A stretch of DNA of 64,000 nt from an uncultured delta proteobacterium (GCA_903875445.1 CAIQWD010000013.1:1-64000); one strand, 5' to 3'. Counted from the stretch's first letter, positions 1 to 8,899 are shown. Translations and numbers: made by a program. The notes: generated by a model not told the origin, from the sequence alone.

Positions 1-80
1 ATTCCGAACACGGAAGTTAAGCTCTTCTGCGCCGATGGTACTGCATGGGTAACTGTGTGGGAGAGTAGGTCGCCGCCGAT
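1..80 (+). rRNA. rrf: 5S ribosomal RNA, 3' part
   Basis: The first 80 bases carry the conserved 5S rRNA core, including CCGAACACGGAAGUUAAGC and, further on, the GAUGGUACUGC and GGGAGAGUAGG segments, and end in GCCGCCGAU, which would pair with the missing 5' end. The window therefore opens inside the last gene of an rRNA operon. The exact 3' end is estimated. A strong terminator follows within 20 bases. Confidence 0.93.
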
Positions 81-96
81 TTCCTTCTTCAAACAA

Positions 97-133
97 AAAC
101 CCCCGTTGAGCGTTGCTCTTCGGGGGTTTCTTG
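97..133 (+). terminator. Rho-independent terminator of the rRNA operon
   Basis: AAACCCCCG (97-105) pairs with CGGGGGTTT (121-129), with further pairing of TTGAGC with GCTCTT inside, followed by a short T-rich stretch. It lies just after the 5S gene. Bases 134-333 hold no gene I can support. Confidence 0.85.
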
Positions 134-333
134 CGTTTAACGATCACAATCAACGCAAATTGAGCACCACTGAAGAAATCCAACATGTTACTGCATTTCA
201 ATTAGGAGTATGGTAACGTAAGGAGCATCTTTTTCTTAAATGAATCCCTTCTCATTCGTGTTTACCTTCAAGATAACACTCTTTTTTCGTAGGTTGCGTT
301 TACGCACCATTTTCAGAACAACTGATACATGAA

Positions 334-2037
334 ATGCACCCTACTCCTGGAATGAAATTCACAATGAAGATCTTCCGCCTCTCTTCACCCTTTACTCCTC
401 TTCTCCAAGAAACGACTCCTTCCGCCAAAACCTTGGCCGCCCTTATCGGCCTTATGCTTTTTGAAAATCTTTTCTCACTCTTTTCTCCTTGGCTTGCCGG
501 ACAATTCTCGGAAGTTCTCCTCCACGGTTCTGCCAAAATTTCCCTCAACTACCGACAAATCTTGCTGGCGTGGTTATGTCTCATCCTGGTTCAAGCTATT
601 CTCAGCTATTACAGCCGTATCATTTCCGGAGTTGCCGGCGAAAGGATGGTCATCAAACTTCGCAACAAACTGTACTCCCACCTGCAAACCTTACCGTTAC
701 TGTTTTTCCATGAACGTAAACATGGCCAGATCCTTTCCCTGCTTTCCTATGATACCACGGTAATCGGCACCTTCGTAAGCAACACGTTGATTGGCTTCAT
801 TCCTCTTTTTGTCACCGCCATCGGGGCAATAATTTGCATGTACCTGATCAACCCTCTGGTTGCCTGTCTCAGCACACTGCTTATTCCCCTTTTTGTGCTC
901 ATCACTAAGTTACTTGGCCGCAAGATCCGTCCTCTCAGCCAAGATCTCATGCAGCAGTATGGTGCGACTTTTTCGATCGCCGAAGAAAATCTCAGTACCT
1001 TACCGCTTATCAAATCGTTTAGTCGTGAATCCCTTGAGTATCAGCGTTTTGCATCCAGCAACGAGGATCTCCTCACAACTACCAAAAGATATATCAAGGC
1101 TCAAGCGCAACTGGCCCCGATCACCCGTTTTCTTGCCAGTGCCATTATCATCATCTTCCTGCTCCTTGCCGGAGATCGATTCATGGCCGGCAATATGAGT
1201 ACCGGCAACTTTGTCAGTCTGATGCTTTACGGTTTGCTTCTGACGCGCCCGATAAGCGGAATGGCTGAGGCGTACGGACAAACTCAGCGCGCCCTCGCCG
1301 CTGCTCGCCGACTTGGCGAAGTCTTTTCGCAGCAAAAGGAAAATTTCTTGTCCGGCACGATTTTGCCAGCCATTAAGGGAAAAATCACCTTTGCCGATGT
1401 CGCTTTTGGCTATCCGGACCGAGACATTCTTTTCTCTTCCTTGAACCTGGTAGTTCAACCAGGTGAAACAATTGCCATAACCGGAAAAAACGGCGCCGGC
1501 AAAAGCACGATTGTCCACCTGTTGATTCGCTTGTACAACCCCTTGTCCGGTACCATTCGCATTGATGAGAATGATATCCGTGACGTTACCCTGGAAAGCC
1601 TCCGTTCGCAGATTGGTCTGGTGCAGCAGAATGTACTGTTGCGTAATAGTACCGTCCGGGACAATCTTCTTTTTGGCAAGGTCGGTGCCGAAACCGCCGA
1701 CCTTGAAAGAGCGGCAAAGGCCGCCCATGCATATGAATTTATTACCGCCCTTCCCGCCGGCTTTGACACCCTTATCGGCGATCAGGGTGTCAAACTTTCC
1801 GGGGGCCAGAAACAACGGTTGTCCCTTGCTCGGGCACTTCTGAAAAACCCGCCGATACTGATACTCGATGAGGCCACGGCGATGTTCGATCCGGAAGGTG
1901 AAACCAATTTTATTCGCGACAATCTACCGACACTCCGCGACCGAACCGTTATCATCATTACCCATCGACCGGCAACTCTTGCCCTTGCCGATCGAATTTA
2001 TGAACTGAAAGACGGTGCATTGCACCTTCTTCCCTGA
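334..2037 (+). CDS. ABC transporter, fused permease and ATPase
   Basis: This 567-residue half-transporter has an N-terminal membrane domain of about six segments (residues 25-320) and a C-terminal ATPase (about 345-565). Walker A is GKNGAGKST, the signature is LSGGQKQRLSLARALL, Walker B is ILILDEAT and the switch His is in ITHRPAT. It belongs to the type I exporter (MsbA/HlyB-like) family, would work as a homodimer in the inner membrane, and has no peptidase domain. The substrate cannot be read from the sequence. It precedes the GlmU-like gene on the same strand, so an envelope lipid or glycan is possible. It is also the only ABC exporter near the lasso cluster, but lies 3.8 kb away on the other strand. 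The start is uncertain: ATGs at 334, 352 and 364 are in frame and none has a clear Shine-Dalgarno sequence. Confidence 0.9.
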   Translation: MHPTPGMKFTMKIFRLSSPFTPLLQETTPSAKTLAALIGLMLFENLFSLFSPWLAGQFSEVLLHGSAKISLNYRQILLAWLCLILVQAILSYYSRIISGVAGERMVIKLRNKLYSHLQTLPLLFFHERKHGQILSLLSYDTTVIGTFVSNTLIGFIPLFVTAIGAIICMYLINPLVACLSTLLIPLFVLITKLLGRKIRPLSQDLMQQYGATFSIAEENLSTLPLIKSFSRESLEYQRFASSNEDLLTTTKRYIKAQAQLAPITRFLASAIIIIFLLLAGDRFMAGNMSTGNFVSLMLYGLLLTRPISGMAEAYGQTQRALAAARRLGEVFSQQKENFLSGTILPAIKGKITFADVAFGYPDRDILFSSLNLVVQPGETIAITGKNGAGKSTIVHLLIRLYNPLSGTIRIDENDIRDVTLESLRSQIGLVQQNVLLRNSTVRDNLLFGKVGAETADLERAAKAAHAYEFITALPAGFDTLIGDQGVKLSGGQKQRLSLARALLKNPPILILDEATAMFDPEGETNFIRDNLPTLRDRTVIIITHRPATLALADRIYELKDGALHLLP

Positions 2038-2183
2038 AGTCGCTTGCAAAGCCGATAACATTTTTTTATATACTCATACTGTAGGCATTGGCTGAACTGG
2101 CCTCTTGCCATACCTCTGAGGTAAACGACTGCTTTAGACACTCCCGTCTCACATTTATATTTAGGAAAAGACAGATTCTTATA

Positions 2184-3194
2184 ATGACATCTCCCGCCCT
2201 TTCCATCGTCATTCTCGCTGCAGGCAAAGGCACCCGAATGAAATCGGACAAAGCCAAGGTACTGCATGAAGTTTTCTTTGCCCCCATGGTGCAACATGTC
2301 GTCGGCGCCGTTCTCCCCCTCAATCCCACTCGGACTGTGATCGTGGTCGGCCACCAGGGTCACGCCGTTGAACAGGCTCTGCGGGCTTTTCCTTGCGAAT
2401 TTGTCATCCAGGATCAACAGCTTGGTACCGGTCACGCCGTCCTGGCCGCCGGACAAGCGATAAAAGAAGACACCTGCATGGTAATGATACTCTGCGGCGA
2501 CACCCCGCTTATCCGAACGGAGACCCTTGCCGAGATGTACTCCGCCCATATAAAAAGCCGGGCAACGCTGACGCTGATGACGACTCTTCTTGATAATCCG
2601 ACCAACTATGGCCGGATTATTACGGATACTGACGGCAAAGTGCTTGGCATTGTCGAGCAAAAGGACGCATCCCCTGAACAACTTCTCTTAAGAGAAGTAA
2701 ACGCTGGTATCTATTGTGTCGAAAAAAAATTTCTCTTTTCGGCATTACAGAAAGTGGACACCAATAACAGCCAGAAGGAGGTCTATCTGACCGATATCGT
2801 CAAACAGGCAGTGGATGGTGGTATGAAGGTCGAAAAATTCACCGTCCCCTCCCCCACCGAGGTGCTTGGAGTCAACTCACGGATTGAATTGGCTGAGGCC
2901 CAGCGGGAATTGCAATTGCGGAGAAACCGCGAACTGATGTTGCAAGGGGTGACGATATATAACCCGGAAACGGTTGCTGTTTCTCCGAATGCCAGTATCG
3001 GCACCGACACGGTGCTTGAAGCCGGAGTCCGGATAACCGGAGAGTGCAAAATCGGCCAGGGGAGCAGGATCGGCCAGGGGGCAATTTTACAAAGCTGCAC
3101 GGTAGGAGATCGGGCGGTGATCGGCCCCTACAGTTGCCTAACCGAAATAAACGTTGCCGCCGACAGAACATTACCGCCCTTCAGCAGCGATTGA
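2184..3194 (+). CDS. GlmU-like UDP-GlcNAc pyrophosphorylase lacking the acetyltransferase domain
   Basis: The 336-residue product begins with the nucleotidyltransferase motif LAAGKGTRM and contains KVLH, QLGTGHAV, CGDTPLI and a NYGRI segment, all typical of the GlmU uridylyltransferase domain (about residues 5-230). A short hexapeptide-repeat stretch follows (about 260-320), then the protein stops. GlmU normally runs past 450 residues and its acetyltransferase site lies in the part missing here. It should make UDP-GlcNAc from GlcNAc-1-P and UTP but not acetylate glucosamine-1-P. ATG at 2184 is chosen because the family N-terminus starts there; the in-frame extension upstream to 2088 has no family similarity. 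It lies 146 bases after the ABC gene. Confidence 0.88.
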   Translation: MTSPALSIVILAAGKGTRMKSDKAKVLHEVFFAPMVQHVVGAVLPLNPTRTVIVVGHQGHAVEQALRAFPCEFVIQDQQLGTGHAVLAAGQAIKEDTCMVMILCGDTPLIRTETLAEMYSAHIKSRATLTLMTTLLDNPTNYGRIITDTDGKVLGIVEQKDASPEQLLLREVNAGIYCVEKKFLFSALQKVDTNNSQKEVYLTDIVKQAVDGGMKVEKFTVPSPTEVLGVNSRIELAEAQRELQLRRNRELMLQGVTIYNPETVAVSPNASIGTDTVLEAGVRITGECKIGQGSRIGQGAILQSCTVGDRAVIGPYSCLTEINVAADRTLPPFSSD

Positions 3195-3275
3195 GGAAAG
3201 GGTTAGCCTTGTCGCGGAGTAATCGCCCCCAACCTCAATACACCAACAAACCATAGCCAACAAAAAGGTGCGAGC

Positions 3276-4565
3276 ATGAGTGATATAAAAAAGATGTATT
3301 CAACCATTCTCGGAGATAGCTTTCCGATGGATATGACCATTTCCTTCGGAGATCAGAAACTCGTTTATCGTAAGAAAACCTGGAAAATTAAAAGCCCGGA
3401 CGGAACCATCGACGAACGAGGCGTACGCTATGGCGAAAACCCCGATCAGGAGGCAGCGCTCTATGAACTGATCAACGGCAATCTGACCCTGGGCGACTGC
3501 CGGTTTATTGAGCCCGGCAACGGCCTGGTTTCCGCTATCGCCGTCGAGGATATGCTCCAGGTCGGCAAACATCCTGGGAAAATCAATCTCACCGATATCG
3601 ATAACGGGCTGAATATCATTAAATACCTGATGAACAAACCGGCGGCGGTTATCCTCAAACATAATAACCCGTGCGGCGCTGCCTACGGTGACACGCCGGC
3701 AATCGCCTTCAACCGCGCCCTGCGTTGTGACCGTATTGCCGCCTTTGGCGGGGCTGTTGTGCTTAACCGAGCTTGCGATAAAGACACTGCGGAATTGCTT
3801 GCCAGGAATTATCTCGAGGTAGTCTGCGCCCCGGAATTTGAGAACGGCAGCCTGGATATTCTAAAGAAATCTAAGAACCTGCGCATTATCCGGATTGGCG
3901 GAATAGACCGACTCAGCGATTTTGAAAAATTCCGCTTTGTTGATTTCAAAAGTCTTATTGATGGGGGTATCATTGTTCAACAGTCGGCGGTCAACTCGAT
4001 CTGCAGTATCGCCGACCTGAAGCCTGCTATCGCTACATGGCAGGGCAAAGAATATCGATGCGAACGGCAACCGACAGCTCGTGAACTCGATGATATGATT
4101 TTTGGCTGGGCAGTTGAACATGGCGTCACGTCTAACTCCGTACTCTATGTAAAAGATGGCTGCACAGTAGGTATCGGAACTGGCGAACAGGATCGGGTCG
4201 GTGTTGCAGAAATAGCAGTACATAAAGCCTACATCAAATATGCTGATATTCTATGCTTTGATGCACATGGCATTGGCTACGCTGACCTTAAACTAGCCAT
4301 TGCCCAAGGCAAAAGGAAAATGGCCGAGAAAGATTCAATCGACCAAAAAGTTCAACATGATCATGCCGGATTACTTCGCTCGGTAATGATCTCCGATGCT
4401 TTTTTCCCTTTTAGGGATGGTGCTGATGTGGGTATTGCTCAAGGTGTCTCAGCAATACTCCAGGCGGGAGGTTCGATGCGTGACTTTGAAACTGTTGAGG
4501 CTTGTAATGAGAAACAACCGCAAGTGGCCATGATGTTTACCGGGCAGCGGTCTTTCAAACATTAA
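3276..4565 (+). CDS. AICAR formyltransferase (PurH C-terminal domain only)
   Basis: The 429-residue protein matches the AICAR transformylase half of PurH: RYGENPDQEAALY, a KHNNPCGAA loop, the AFGG segment and, near the C-terminus, DAFFPFRDGAD followed by an AGGSMRD motif. The N-terminal MGS-like IMP cyclohydrolase domain of standard PurH (about 200 residues) is absent, so ring closure to IMP must be done by another protein. It catalyses the folate-dependent formylation of AICAR in purine synthesis, in the cytoplasm. AAGGTG lies just before the ATG at 3276. Naming follows domain content; stand-alone forms are known in several bacterial and archaeal groups. Confidence 0.88.
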   Translation: MSDIKKMYSTILGDSFPMDMTISFGDQKLVYRKKTWKIKSPDGTIDERGVRYGENPDQEAALYELINGNLTLGDCRFIEPGNGLVSAIAVEDMLQVGKHPGKINLTDIDNGLNIIKYLMNKPAAVILKHNNPCGAAYGDTPAIAFNRALRCDRIAAFGGAVVLNRACDKDTAELLARNYLEVVCAPEFENGSLDILKKSKNLRIIRIGGIDRLSDFEKFRFVDFKSLIDGGIIVQQSAVNSICSIADLKPAIATWQGKEYRCERQPTARELDDMIFGWAVEHGVTSNSVLYVKDGCTVGIGTGEQDRVGVAEIAVHKAYIKYADILCFDAHGIGYADLKLAIAQGKRKMAEKDSIDQKVQHDHAGLLRSVMISDAFFPFRDGADVGIAQGVSAILQAGGSMRDFETVEACNEKQPQVAMMFTGQRSFKH

Positions 4566-4833
4566 TCCTCCTTTTTCCTCTATTACGGATTTTATTTTTC
4601 ATTTTTCCGGATTTCATGACCCAGTATTTCTTTTTCCGTTATGCACTCAATATTCTCCTCTCAGTGCTAACAAATCTAAGATGACAAGAAGGGAGGTATT
4701 AGCTGTTTATAAATAACTATTTCTGTTGTTTTTACCTGGTTGTTCACTAAACATGCTTCATTTTTATTTCATTTAGCTCTCATCGGACTGACAGATATTT
4801 TTTGACCTTTCAAAATCCACACACTGTGATTCT

Positions 4834-4850
4834 TGGCACGCAATTTGCAT
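4834..4850 (+). promoter_or_regulatory. Sigma-54 (RpoN) promoter of the PEP-CTERM gene
   Basis: TGGCACG (4834-4840), four bases, then TTGCA (4845-4849) matches the -24/-12 consensus with correct spacing and the invariant GG and GC. The start point would be near 4861, giving a leader of about 110 bases before the GTG at 4971. The rest of 4566-4970 is AT-rich and gene-free. It should hold the enhancer-binding site, but I could not pick one out by eye. Confidence 0.8.
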
Positions 4851-4970
4851 AATATTGCAAAAACGGAAAATAGTTTTTTCTTTAGACTTGGTTGTTTATT
4901 CAATATCGAGTATTTTGAAAGAAAAATTCTAACAACTGGTAAACATGCATAGCCCTCAAGGAGGTACATT

Positions 4971-5726
4971 GTGAAAATATTACCGATAATTGCAGTTACA
5001 GCAGCGTCTCTTATAATGTCAGTTGTTGTTTCCTCTGCCTCGACCATCGCAGCCCCGACTTTAACTGCAGGGACTACCTGGACGGTGGACGATCTTGCAA
5101 CCTGGCAAACGTCCGGTAATACAATGGGCGGGATGTCCGTAACAGCAAAGTTTTCAGACAATACCGTTCAGACCTTGATTTGGGGTAATGGTACCGGGGT
5201 TACGGGAAATCCTTTTATAGATCAAGGCGCTTGGTCTTTAAAAACGAATCCCATGGCGGGCAATACCTATGATTATTCTACACACTGGGATCTTGTCAAT
5301 TTGACAGGAAAAAACATTACTTCGGTCGTGCTTGAAGGTATGACCGATCCAAACGGCTACGGTACGGTATTCGATATCAATGATATTACAATTCAAACCC
5401 CTGGCTCATTGTATGGAAGAACCGTCACATCGCAAGATAATAATTCGGCCCTTAATGTTTCCGCGAATTATAGCAACCTGGTTGCTCTTGAAGGATCTAA
5501 CGTAATTAACGGGGTGTCTCAACCATGGGGCGATCTTTACCATACTCTTACTCTAACATTCTCTCATTCCACTGGATCGCTTGGGTTTGGCAATGAAATA
5601 TTTTCTTTTAGTACCGACACCGATAACGTCAACTCACATGATGCCGTACCTGAACCTGCAACTATGCTTCTTTTTGGAGCAGGGTTGGCTGGACTTGCTG
5701 GGTTGAGAACGAGAAAACGAAAGTAA
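4971..5726 (+). CDS. PEP-CTERM sorting domain protein
   Basis: The 251-residue product has a signal peptide (about residues 1-24), a Gly/Thr/Asn-rich beta-type body without a recognisable enzyme motif, and a C-terminal sorting tail. The tail is VPEPATMLLFGAGLAGLAG followed by a basic RTRKRK end. This tripartite PEP-CTERM signal is cut and anchored by an exosortase (EpsH/XrtA family). No exosortase is in this window. The start is GTG with a strong AAGGAGG seven bases upstream. It is the only gene between a sigma-54 promoter and a perfect terminator, so it is a single-gene transcription unit. PEP-CTERM proteins are usually surface or exopolysaccharide-associated; the specific role is unknown. 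Confidence 0.92.
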   Translation: MKILPIIAVTAASLIMSVVVSSASTIAAPTLTAGTTWTVDDLATWQTSGNTMGGMSVTAKFSDNTVQTLIWGNGTGVTGNPFIDQGAWSLKTNPMAGNTYDYSTHWDLVNLTGKNITSVVLEGMTDPNGYGTVFDINDITIQTPGSLYGRTVTSQDNNSALNVSANYSNLVALEGSNVINGVSQPWGDLYHTLTLTFSHSTGSLGFGNEIFSFSTDTDNVNSHDAVPEPATMLLFGAGLAGLAGLRTRKRK

Positions 5727-5761
5727 TAGATGCAGTTGAATTTCCTGAATTGAAAATTCAA

Positions 5762-5798
5762 ACAAGGGGTGACAAAAATTTGTCACCCCTTGTTTTTT
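5762..5798 (+). terminator. Rho-independent terminator after the PEP-CTERM gene
   Basis: A perfect 15-bp stem (ACAAGGGGTGACAAA with TTTGTCACCCCTTGT, two-base loop) is followed by TTTTTT. It ends the sigma-54 transcription unit. The near-perfect palindrome may also slow transcription arriving from the minus-strand lasso operon. Confidence 0.9.
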
Positions 5799-5863
5799 GT
5801 ATGTTCTTCTTTATAGAGTCTCGTCCTTGAACGTCTCTCTTATTAACTACCCAAGTAATACTC

Positions 5864-6766
5864 CTATCTCCTAAGGAGATATTCTTCAACCAACTGACCC
5901 GTTTTCCCAAGAAATTTCAATTCTCTTGGTCGATCCAGTCGGATTATTCTCGTTTTTTTTGTCAGCAAGGAACAGTCCTTAAACATTTTCTCCCTTTCGA
6001 CCGGAGATAACACATCCTGAAATCGAGAGAGATAGCAGCCACCTGTCAACCAAAGCATCTTATCAATACCATTCAGATCGAACAAATCAATCCGATCTTG
6101 ATGACTATTGAGCATGAAAACCGTATCCAACTCTCTTTCTTCGTTACAAAAACGTCCAGGCACAAAATAATTCCTCTTTGAAGCAGCAGAATAAACCCTA
6201 GGGTAATCCTCTGGGTTTAAGCCTATCGACAACATTGAGTCAGGCCAAAGCTTTATGCAAGGCATCCCTGGCAGGACCGATATTCTGTCGGAACCGACTA
6301 AAAGAGCTGTAACATCGTCGGAGAGCAATCGATGCCCCTCGGCAACCAGATGGGCAACAAGAGTTGATTTTCCATGGGTCTTCTCCCCAAGGAAGACAAC
6401 TGCTCTCCCGGAAATCTCGACAGAACTCGCATGAAGGATTAAGAATCCTCGCTGATGTAAAATAGCAGCTAACGCGAATCCATGGAGAGCAAGACGCTCA
6501 AGTTCAACGGAGCTATTCTCTCTAAAAATTATTGTTATTTCCCGACCGCCCAGAACCTCATATTCGAGGCCACCGTAAGGGCATTTGAAGAGAAACCCGC
6601 CTGTCGCGGTCTTTTCGGCAACAACCTTGCTCAGCGGACCACCTGACGGATTTGCAGAAAATATTCTTGTTATCTTAATATCAGCCCTGCATTCGTCAGT
6701 CTCCAAATATCCCGGGAGGGGTATTGAGGATACCACTCCTAGGCAATACGCAGAATAATAATACAA
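5864..6766 (-). CDS. HPr-kinase-like lasso peptide kinase
   Basis: The 300-residue protein has the HPrK/P C-terminal fold: HASSVEI, a P-loop GEKTHGKST (about residues 127-135), and SDDVTAL (about 149-155). HPr is not its likely target. In paeninodin-type lasso clusters a homologous kinase phosphorylates the C-terminal Ser of the precursor (established for that family). The neighbouring precursor here ends in Ser, which fits. The start is a TTG at 6766 with no visible Shine-Dalgarno. It lies 33 bases after the precursor stop and in the same reading frame. No ATG, GTG or TTG lies between that stop and the TTG, and family similarity (AYCLGVVSSIPLP) begins almost at once. It is the last gene of the lasso operon. 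Confidence 0.85.
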   Translation of the reverse strand: MYYYSAYCLGVVSSIPLPGYLETDECRADIKITRIFSANPSGGPLSKVVAEKTATGGFLFKCPYGGLEYEVLGGREITIIFRENSSVELERLALHGFALAAILHQRGFLILHASSVEISGRAVVFLGEKTHGKSTLVAHLVAEGHRLLSDDVTALLVGSDRISVLPGMPCIKLWPDSMLSIGLNPEDYPRVYSAASKRNYFVPGRFCNEERELDTVFMLNSHQDRIDLFDLNGIDKMLWLTGGCYLSRFQDVLSPVEREKMFKDCSLLTKKTRIIRLDRPRELKFLGKTGQLVEEYLLRR

Positions 6767-6799
6767 TGGAGAAAAGGATATTTCTTTAAATATGCTGCA

Positions 6800-6988
6800 T
6801 TATGAAGCCATTAAGCAGTTGCTGTGCCCTTCATTACATTCAACCCCATCCATTTTGGGCCCAAGACTTGTTGCTTTCGTAATTGTCTCAGCTTTCCCAA
6901 AAACTGTTAATAGAGGGGCCTGATACAGCAACTTACTTGCCTTCTCTATTTCTTTCGTCCCCGATATACCAGTGCGTCTCTTTTGCAT
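6800..6988 (-). CDS. Lasso peptide precursor
   Basis: This 62-residue peptide lies between the cyclase and kinase genes. Its leader has the YxxPxLxxxG...T recognition motif: Y22, P25, L27, G31 and T37. Placing the conserved Thr at -2 puts cleavage after K38 and gives a 24-residue core starting ATSLGPKMD, in which A1 can form an isopeptide ring with D9. The tail has C13 and C20, possibly a disulfide, and ends LMAS with a terminal Ser for phosphorylation. The A1/D9 register equals that of paeninodin. A G43-E50 (eight-residue) ring is a weaker alternative because Thr would then be at -3. The ATG at 6988 is preceded by GGGTG and is 18 bases after the cyclase stop. The assignment is strong from motif plus context; the mature structure is inferred. 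Confidence 0.85.
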   Translation of the reverse strand: MQKRRTGISGTKEIEKASKLLYQAPLLTVFGKAETITKATSLGPKMDGVECNEGHSNCLMAS

Positions 6989-7006
6989 AATTCACCCATT
7001 ATACTC

Positions 7007-8899
7007 TTAGTTTCTAATGATCTGCTTTGCCCACCATCGAGAAAATACAGTGGCTACAATCAGGTTGATTAACTCCGGTTGCCCCTCTTGTTGGCCACCA
7101 AACTTGAAGGCCGATAAGAACTGCAATAATAATTTTTCATCGATAATACCATAACTTGCTTTGACGATGATGTCAATATTCTCCGGCAGCCATCCCCCGT
7201 CCATCTCTCGGAACGCATGCAACATGCTCGGAGTAAAATCAGTCTTATTTCTCCTCTCGCTTATGCTTTCCGGCAGAAGATCACCTAAGGCCCTGCGTAC
7301 AATGCTCCTGTTTAATCCATCTCTCAGTTTTTCACTTGCAGGTAGTCCTAAACAAAAATCAATTACCCGTTTATCAAAGTATGGATATCGCGGAACAATA
7401 CCCTCCCTGGTCATAATACGATCAAAAAGCTCCAACGTCAGCGGATGAAGCGGTTGGGTAATATTTTTTAAATGATATATGTCTTCCCGTTGGCCAAATT
7501 TCGGTAATGTTTTCGTTGCAGCAAGTAAACGCTCCCTTGCTCTTGTCCTATTCAAAAACTCCGGGTTCAATTTTCGGACGGAATTCTCTATCTCTTTCCT
7601 GCGAGGTGAAAATGGCAAAAACACAGGAACTGTATTGCAAAAAATATACCAATACAGCAACATAATTCTTCTTCCTAACGATTTATATGACTTTCCCCCT
7701 ATCTTTTTATAATGTTGGGCGAGTCGAAATATTTTTCCGGAAAAAGCCAGCTCCGCCAATAGGCTGTAGCCATAGGAAACTGCCGCATCCCCATCATGGC
7801 CATCTAGAAGAACTCTGACTCCGGCCTTTCGTACTAATGGCAACAAGCCCATATTCATGAATATATGGGGTGCCATAAAAGGCTCGTCTTCATCATATAT
7901 AAGTTTTTCATATGCAACTGCCGGATGGATTTCATCAACAGGGATAACATGAGATGTCACCCCATAACGTTCTATAACAGAGGAAAAATATTCCCTTTCA
8001 TCACAACTGGAAATCTTATTAAATATCCCCGAAAAGGTATGCAGCTTCCCGCAGATTTCTTTCCCCAGCAGTCCAGCTGCAGTACAAACGATTGACGTCG
8101 AATCCAATCCACCGCTAAGAAGCGACCCAACAGGAAAATCTGATCGAAGACGAACCCGAACTGCATCAATAAATATTTCCCGAAACTGCTCCTCATATTC
8201 GCCTTCATTTTTACAGTTAAGTGTAGCAGGACAAAACTGATGGTATCGTCTTTTTATAGTTTTTCCGGAACTGATTTCCAGGTAATGTCCAGGTGGAAGG
8301 CGAAATATGTTTTTATAGAATGTTGATTCGTTGTCAAGGATTATGCTTGTTAAATAATCTGCAATCCTTTCATCGTTTAAAACTCGAATAACCTCTGACA
8401 AAACGAAAATTCCTTTGATCTCCGAAGCAAAAACAAAAAGAGTCTCCGACAAATAATAATAGAAAGACTTTACCCCCATATGGTCTCGGCTGCAGAACAA
8501 CTTCTTATTGGCCTGATCCCAAACAGCAAAGGCGAAATCACCCAATAAATAATCATCACATTCTTTTCGCCATTTCCGATATGAAGCCAGAACCAAATCA
8601 CTGTCTGTTACAGCCGAAAGTGGTTTGACCCACCCTATTTTATCATAAAGCTCCTGCCGATTATCAATCCTTCCATGGAAGGTTAATACAAATTTCTCAT
8701 CTTCTGTTTTATTGGGGAGCGTTTCAAAGAGCGATTCAGGCGTATCATGCAACATGCAATGGACAAACCCGACAGAATCTTTGCAATAATAATTAATTCC
8801 ATCGGGCCCACGATGGGCAAGGGCGGTACCCATTGCCTGGAGCTGTTCCAATTGTACAGGTTTATTGTTGCGATAGAAAATACCGGCAATCCCACTCAT
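7007..8899 (-). CDS. Lasso cyclase, asparagine synthetase B homologue
   Basis: The 630-residue protein has an N-terminal Ntn-hydrolase-like region (LAHRGPDG at about 28-34) and a C-terminal ATP-pyrophosphatase domain with SGGLDSTS at 262-269. The N-terminus reads MSGIAG instead of the MCGIAG of glutamine-dependent asparagine synthetases, so the catalytic Cys2 is Ser and glutaminase activity should be lost. This change is typical of lasso cyclases. It is expected to adenylate the ring Asp side chain and close the macrolactam with the core N-terminus. The start overlaps the leader peptidase stop by four bases (ATGA). Without the context it would be annotated as asparagine synthase. Confidence 0.92.
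   Translation of the reverse strand: MSGIAGIFYRNNKPVQLEQLQAMGTALAHRGPDGINYYCKDSVGFVHCMLHDTPESLFETLPNKTEDEKFVLTFHGRIDNRQELYDKIGWVKPLSAVTDSDLVLASYRKWRKECDDYLLGDFAFAVWDQANKKLFCSRDHMGVKSFYYYLSETLFVFASEIKGIFVLSEVIRVLNDERIADYLTSIILDNESTFYKNIFRLPPGHYLEISSGKTIKRRYHQFCPATLNCKNEGEYEEQFREIFIDAVRVRLRSDFPVGSLLSGGLDSTSIVCTAAGLLGKEICGKLHTFSGIFNKISSCDEREYFSSVIERYGVTSHVIPVDEIHPAVAYEKLIYDEDEPFMAPHIFMNMGLLPLVRKAGVRVLLDGHDGDAAVSYGYSLLAELAFSGKIFRLAQHYKKIGGKSYKSLGRRIMLLYWYIFCNTVPVFLPFSPRRKEIENSVRKLNPEFLNRTRARERLLAATKTLPKFGQREDIYHLKNITQPLHPLTLELFDRIMTREGIVPRYPYFDKRVIDFCLGLPASEKLRDGLNRSIVRRALGDLLPESISERRNKTDFTPSMLHAFREMDGGWLPENIDIIVKASYGIIDEKLLLQFLSAFKFGGQQEGQPELINLIVATVFSRWWAKQIIRN

Noticed and set aside
1000-1815. 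271-codon open frame on the minus strand
   Set aside because: It lies wholly inside the ABC transporter, whose motifs are on the plus strand; composition is that of an antisense shadow.
5864-6766. Kinase as a true HPr kinase/phosphorylase of sugar regulation
   Set aside because: Genomic context is a lasso operon and no HPr or PTS gene is near.
7007-8899. Cyclase as ordinary asparagine synthetase
   Set aside because: Cys2 is Ser and the gene is overlapped by lasso processing genes.
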